Assembly (NCBI GenBank): GCA_014240065.1
Contig: JAAZXR010000048.1
Coordinates: 1 to 32,534, forward strand
Direction: 5' to 3'
Origin: Myxococcales bacterium
GTDB taxonomy: Bacteria > Myxococcota_A > Polyangia > Nannocystales > Nannocystaceae
DNA: 32,534 nt
In this document: positions 31,461-32,534 of the stretch, piece by piece
Layout: each line of letters opens with the position of its first letter
Position numbering within the stretch: the stretch's first letter is position 1
Program-made: the position numbers and the translations under genes
Notes under the pieces: model-generated
Databases searched by the model: none
What the model saw: only the letters and a program-made list of their open reading frames with translations
Told to the model about the DNA's origin: nothing

Positions 31461-31910
31461 TCAGTCTTCGTAGCCGGGGTCGATCTCGAACTCAAAGTTC
31501 ACGACGACCGGGGGGCCGTCGTAGCCGGGGAACTTCGCGGACGCGACCGCCTCACGGAGGCAGCCTTGAAGTTTGTTTCGCGACTTCTCCGAGTCGGTTT
31601 TGGCGTTCACGCCGAGTGGGCGGTTGCCCTTGGGGTTGAGCAGCACGTCCACGAAGGCGTTTCCGTCGACCTGCTCCACGTGCTCGCGCTTGCGCTCGGT
31701 CTCCACGCATCGGTCAATCGCCTCGAAGGTCCCATTAAAGCGCTCCATGACCACCTCTTCATCGGGTCGCTCCGATCCCTCGTAGCGGTCAAGGTCGAGC
31801 GGGGCCTCCGGGTTGAACTCCGGCACGGCCGCGAAGACCGGGGCAGCGAAGAGCATGGACGCGATGGCGGTGAGGATGGTGGTGGTGGTGGTGGTGTTTC
31901 GGCTGGTCAT
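31461..31910 (-). CDS. Secreted protein with TonB/AgmX-like C-terminal domain
   Basis: This 149-residue protein has a signal peptide (TAIASMLFAAPVFA, cleavage after AFA), then an acidic linker and a small alpha+beta domain. That domain runs FEAIDRCVETERK, AFVDVLLNPKGNRPLGV, KLQGCLREAVASAKFPGYDGPPVVVNFEFEI. Spaced Cys residues, a polar central strand and a final FEFEI strand resemble the TonB C-terminal/AgmX-PglI domain of myxobacterial proteins. Residues 6-11 are six Thr encoded by GGT repeats. AAGGGA lies upstream of the ATG with a leader, unlike the leaderless genes. It is the only gene here with its own intrinsic terminator. The role is unknown. Confidence 0.8.
   Translation of the reverse strand: MTSRNTTTTTTILTAIASMLFAAPVFAAVPEFNPEAPLDLDRYEGSERPDEEVVMERFNGTFEAIDRCVETERKREHVEQVDGNAFVDVLLNPKGNRPLGVNAKTDSEKSRNKLQGCLREAVASAKFPGYDGPPVVVNFEFEIDPGYED
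31878..31895. repeat. (GGT)6 trinucleotide repeat
   Basis: Six GGT units encode Thr6-Thr11 (ACC on the minus strand), next to the signal peptide of the TonB-like-domain protein. The repeat count could vary without a frameshift. Confidence 0.85.
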
Positions 31911-32124
31911 GGTTGTTTCCCTTGCGACACTTTGACCATCGCATTTTTTGTAATCTAACTGAAGTCTTTTATGATGTACGAAGGCGAAAAAGATGCACCA
32001 TTTGTTACTTTATGCGATAGAAACTGCTATTACTACTATCATGGGCAGGGTCCGACGATCACTGCCTCAATCTACGAAGATAAAATAACTAACAAAACGA
32101 ATTCCATTTCTCGAGACTCGCCAC
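31911..32124. other. AT-rich intergenic spacer between divergent genes
   Basis: Bases 31921-32100 have 69 G/C in 180 by hand count (38%), against clearly higher GC in the flanking genes. The spacer separates two divergent starts (31910 minus, 32137 plus) and contains long T and A runs. A short inverted repeat (GATAG 32016-32020, CTATC 32036-32040) is present. A 71-codon open frame at 31971 runs into the lipoprotein gene in another frame and has no conserved features, so it is not called. It probably holds promoters, and could hold a small RNA or an imported segment. Confidence 0.6.
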
Positions 32125-32130
32125 TATCCT
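32125..32130 (+). promoter_or_regulatory. -10 element, leaderless start of lipoprotein
   Basis: CACTATCCT (TATCCT hexamer) lies 6 bases before the ATG at 32137. No Shine-Dalgarno sequence is present. Confidence 0.5.
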
Positions 32131-32136
32131 CCGGCC

Positions 32137-32472
32137 ATGTCGCTCTCCACCCGCGCGTGCCTCCTCAGCTTGGCCCTCTCCGCTAGCAACGTGGTGGGCT
32201 GCGCCGCCAAGCCAACGAGCACCGAGTGTGAGGCCTTTGCCGACCACATCATCGACCTCGCCGCGCGCACCGCCAACGAGGTCGAGGTCGAAGTCGAAGT
32301 CGAAGTCGCCGCGAAACGAGCGCACACCGCCGGCATGGCCGACCCCGTCCGCGCACGTGGAGAGGCGCGCCGCGCCGAGCTCATCGACCGCTGCGTCGCC
32401 AGCCCCCGCCCCGCGTTCGAGTGCGCGATGGCGGCGGACTCGCTCTCCGCACTGCGAGCCTGCAAGCGTTAG
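32137..32472 (+). CDS. Small lipoprotein with EV-repeat
   Basis: This 111-residue protein has a signal peptide ending NVVGC with the lipidated Cys at residue 22, then KPTSTECEAFADHIIDLAAR. Residues 48-57 are five Glu-Val pairs made by a tandem hexanucleotide repeat. The C-terminal part has two more Cys (DRCVAS, AFECAM) and ends ALRACKR. The Cys pattern and helical content resemble other small myxobacterial lipoproteins of unknown role. The -10 element 6 bases before the ATG suggests leaderless transcription. Confidence 0.8.
   Translation: MSLSTRACLLSLALSASNVVGCAAKPTSTECEAFADHIIDLAARTANEVEVEVEVEVAAKRAHTAGMADPVRARGEARRAELIDRCVASPRPAFECAMAADSLSALRACKR
32278..32307. repeat. Tandem hexanucleotide repeat (GARGTC)5
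   Basis: Two GAGGTC and three GAAGTC units in a row encode (Glu-Val)5 in the lipoprotein. Changes in copy number would keep the frame. Confidence 0.85.
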
Positions 32473-32484
32473 AGTGTCCACGTC

Positions 32485-32534
32485 ATGGTCGATGCCCACG
32501 TTCGCCGTCTCCTGCGCCGTGGCCTGCGGGTCGG
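32485..32534 (+). CDS. Start of an unidentified gene (partial)
   Basis: An ATG at 32485 opens a frame to the window end reading MVDAHVRRLLRRGLRVG. It lies 12 bases after the lipoprotein stop, and TAGAGT at 32470-32475, 9 bases upstream, could be a -10. Too little is present to name it. Confidence 0.4.
   Translation, partial: MVDAHVRRLLRRGLRV

Noticed and set aside
31971-32186. 71-codon open frame in the AT-rich spacer
   Set aside because: It has Tyr/Asn/Lys-rich random composition, no Shine-Dalgarno or conserved motif, and its end overlaps the lipoprotein gene in another frame.
1-32534. CRISPR array, tRNA or rRNA gene, transposon or phage integration
   Set aside because: No regularly spaced repeats, tRNA-like arms, transposase or integrase motifs were noticed on either strand.

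Overview
The window is GC-rich chromosomal DNA that looks like Myxococcota (deltaproteobacterial lineage). The main clue is a secreted trypsin-like protease that ends in a MYXO-CTERM-type tail (Gly-Cys-x-Cys, hydrophobic stretch, Arg cluster). Other clues are several small lipoproteins, an imuA-imuB mutagenesis pair with a LexA-like operator, and genes for a YhhN-type lysoplasmalogenase and a TonB/AgmX-like domain protein. No rRNA, tRNA, CRISPR array, prophage or insertion sequence was seen. The family and genus cannot be fixed from the sequence alone.

Layout: (1) 1-2507: the tail of an unknown gene, a lipoprotein, then a run of PilZ protein, FliA-like sigma factor and a truncated YscJ/FliF-like ring protein. 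(2) 2530-6368: a class-3-like aldehyde dehydrogenase converging on a two-gene pspA / membrane glycosyltransferase unit. (3) 6536-11178: rightward housekeeping genes holB, a HEAT-repeat protein, tatD, a stand-alone rplC and rlmE. (4) 11189-16811: leftward genes for an RND efflux permease, its periplasmic adaptor and a cytosolic-carboxypeptidase-like M14 peptidase. (5) 16949-19159: imuA-imuB. (6) 19181-20993: an orphan DNA-methylase-like protein and a coiled-coil lipoprotein. (7) 21167-23084: thyA-folA and a lipoprotein. (8) 23091-25938: cysS, a ferredoxin-NADP reductase-like protein and a CPXCG cysteine-rich protein. (9) 26176-31388: the MYXO-CTERM protease, a succinate-semialdehyde-type dehydrogenase, an epoxide-hydrolase-like protein, cysH and the lysoplasmalogenase. 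(10) 31461-32534: a TonB-like-domain secreted protein, an AT-rich spacer, a lipoprotein with a hexanucleotide repeat and the start of a further gene.

The most notable pattern is in the starts rather than in any one gene. At eleven or more gene starts, a TANNNT -10 element, often an extended TGNTANNNT, lies only 5-7 bases before the ATG or GTG with no Shine-Dalgarno sequence. That is the geometry of leaderless transcription. Other genes here (rplC, rlmE, the CPXCG protein, the HEAT protein) have normal leaders with Shine-Dalgarno sequences, so both modes coexist. Other points worth checking are an rplC cut off from the S10 operon with its own promoter, an extra zinc-ribbon-like insertion in cysteinyl-tRNA synthetase, an orphan YscJ/FliF-like protein beside a FliA-like sigma factor, and the imuA operator.

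Convergent genes are packed so closely that most pairs have no room for a terminator. One pair shares the bases of its two stop codons. The only clear intrinsic terminator lies at 31386-31420.
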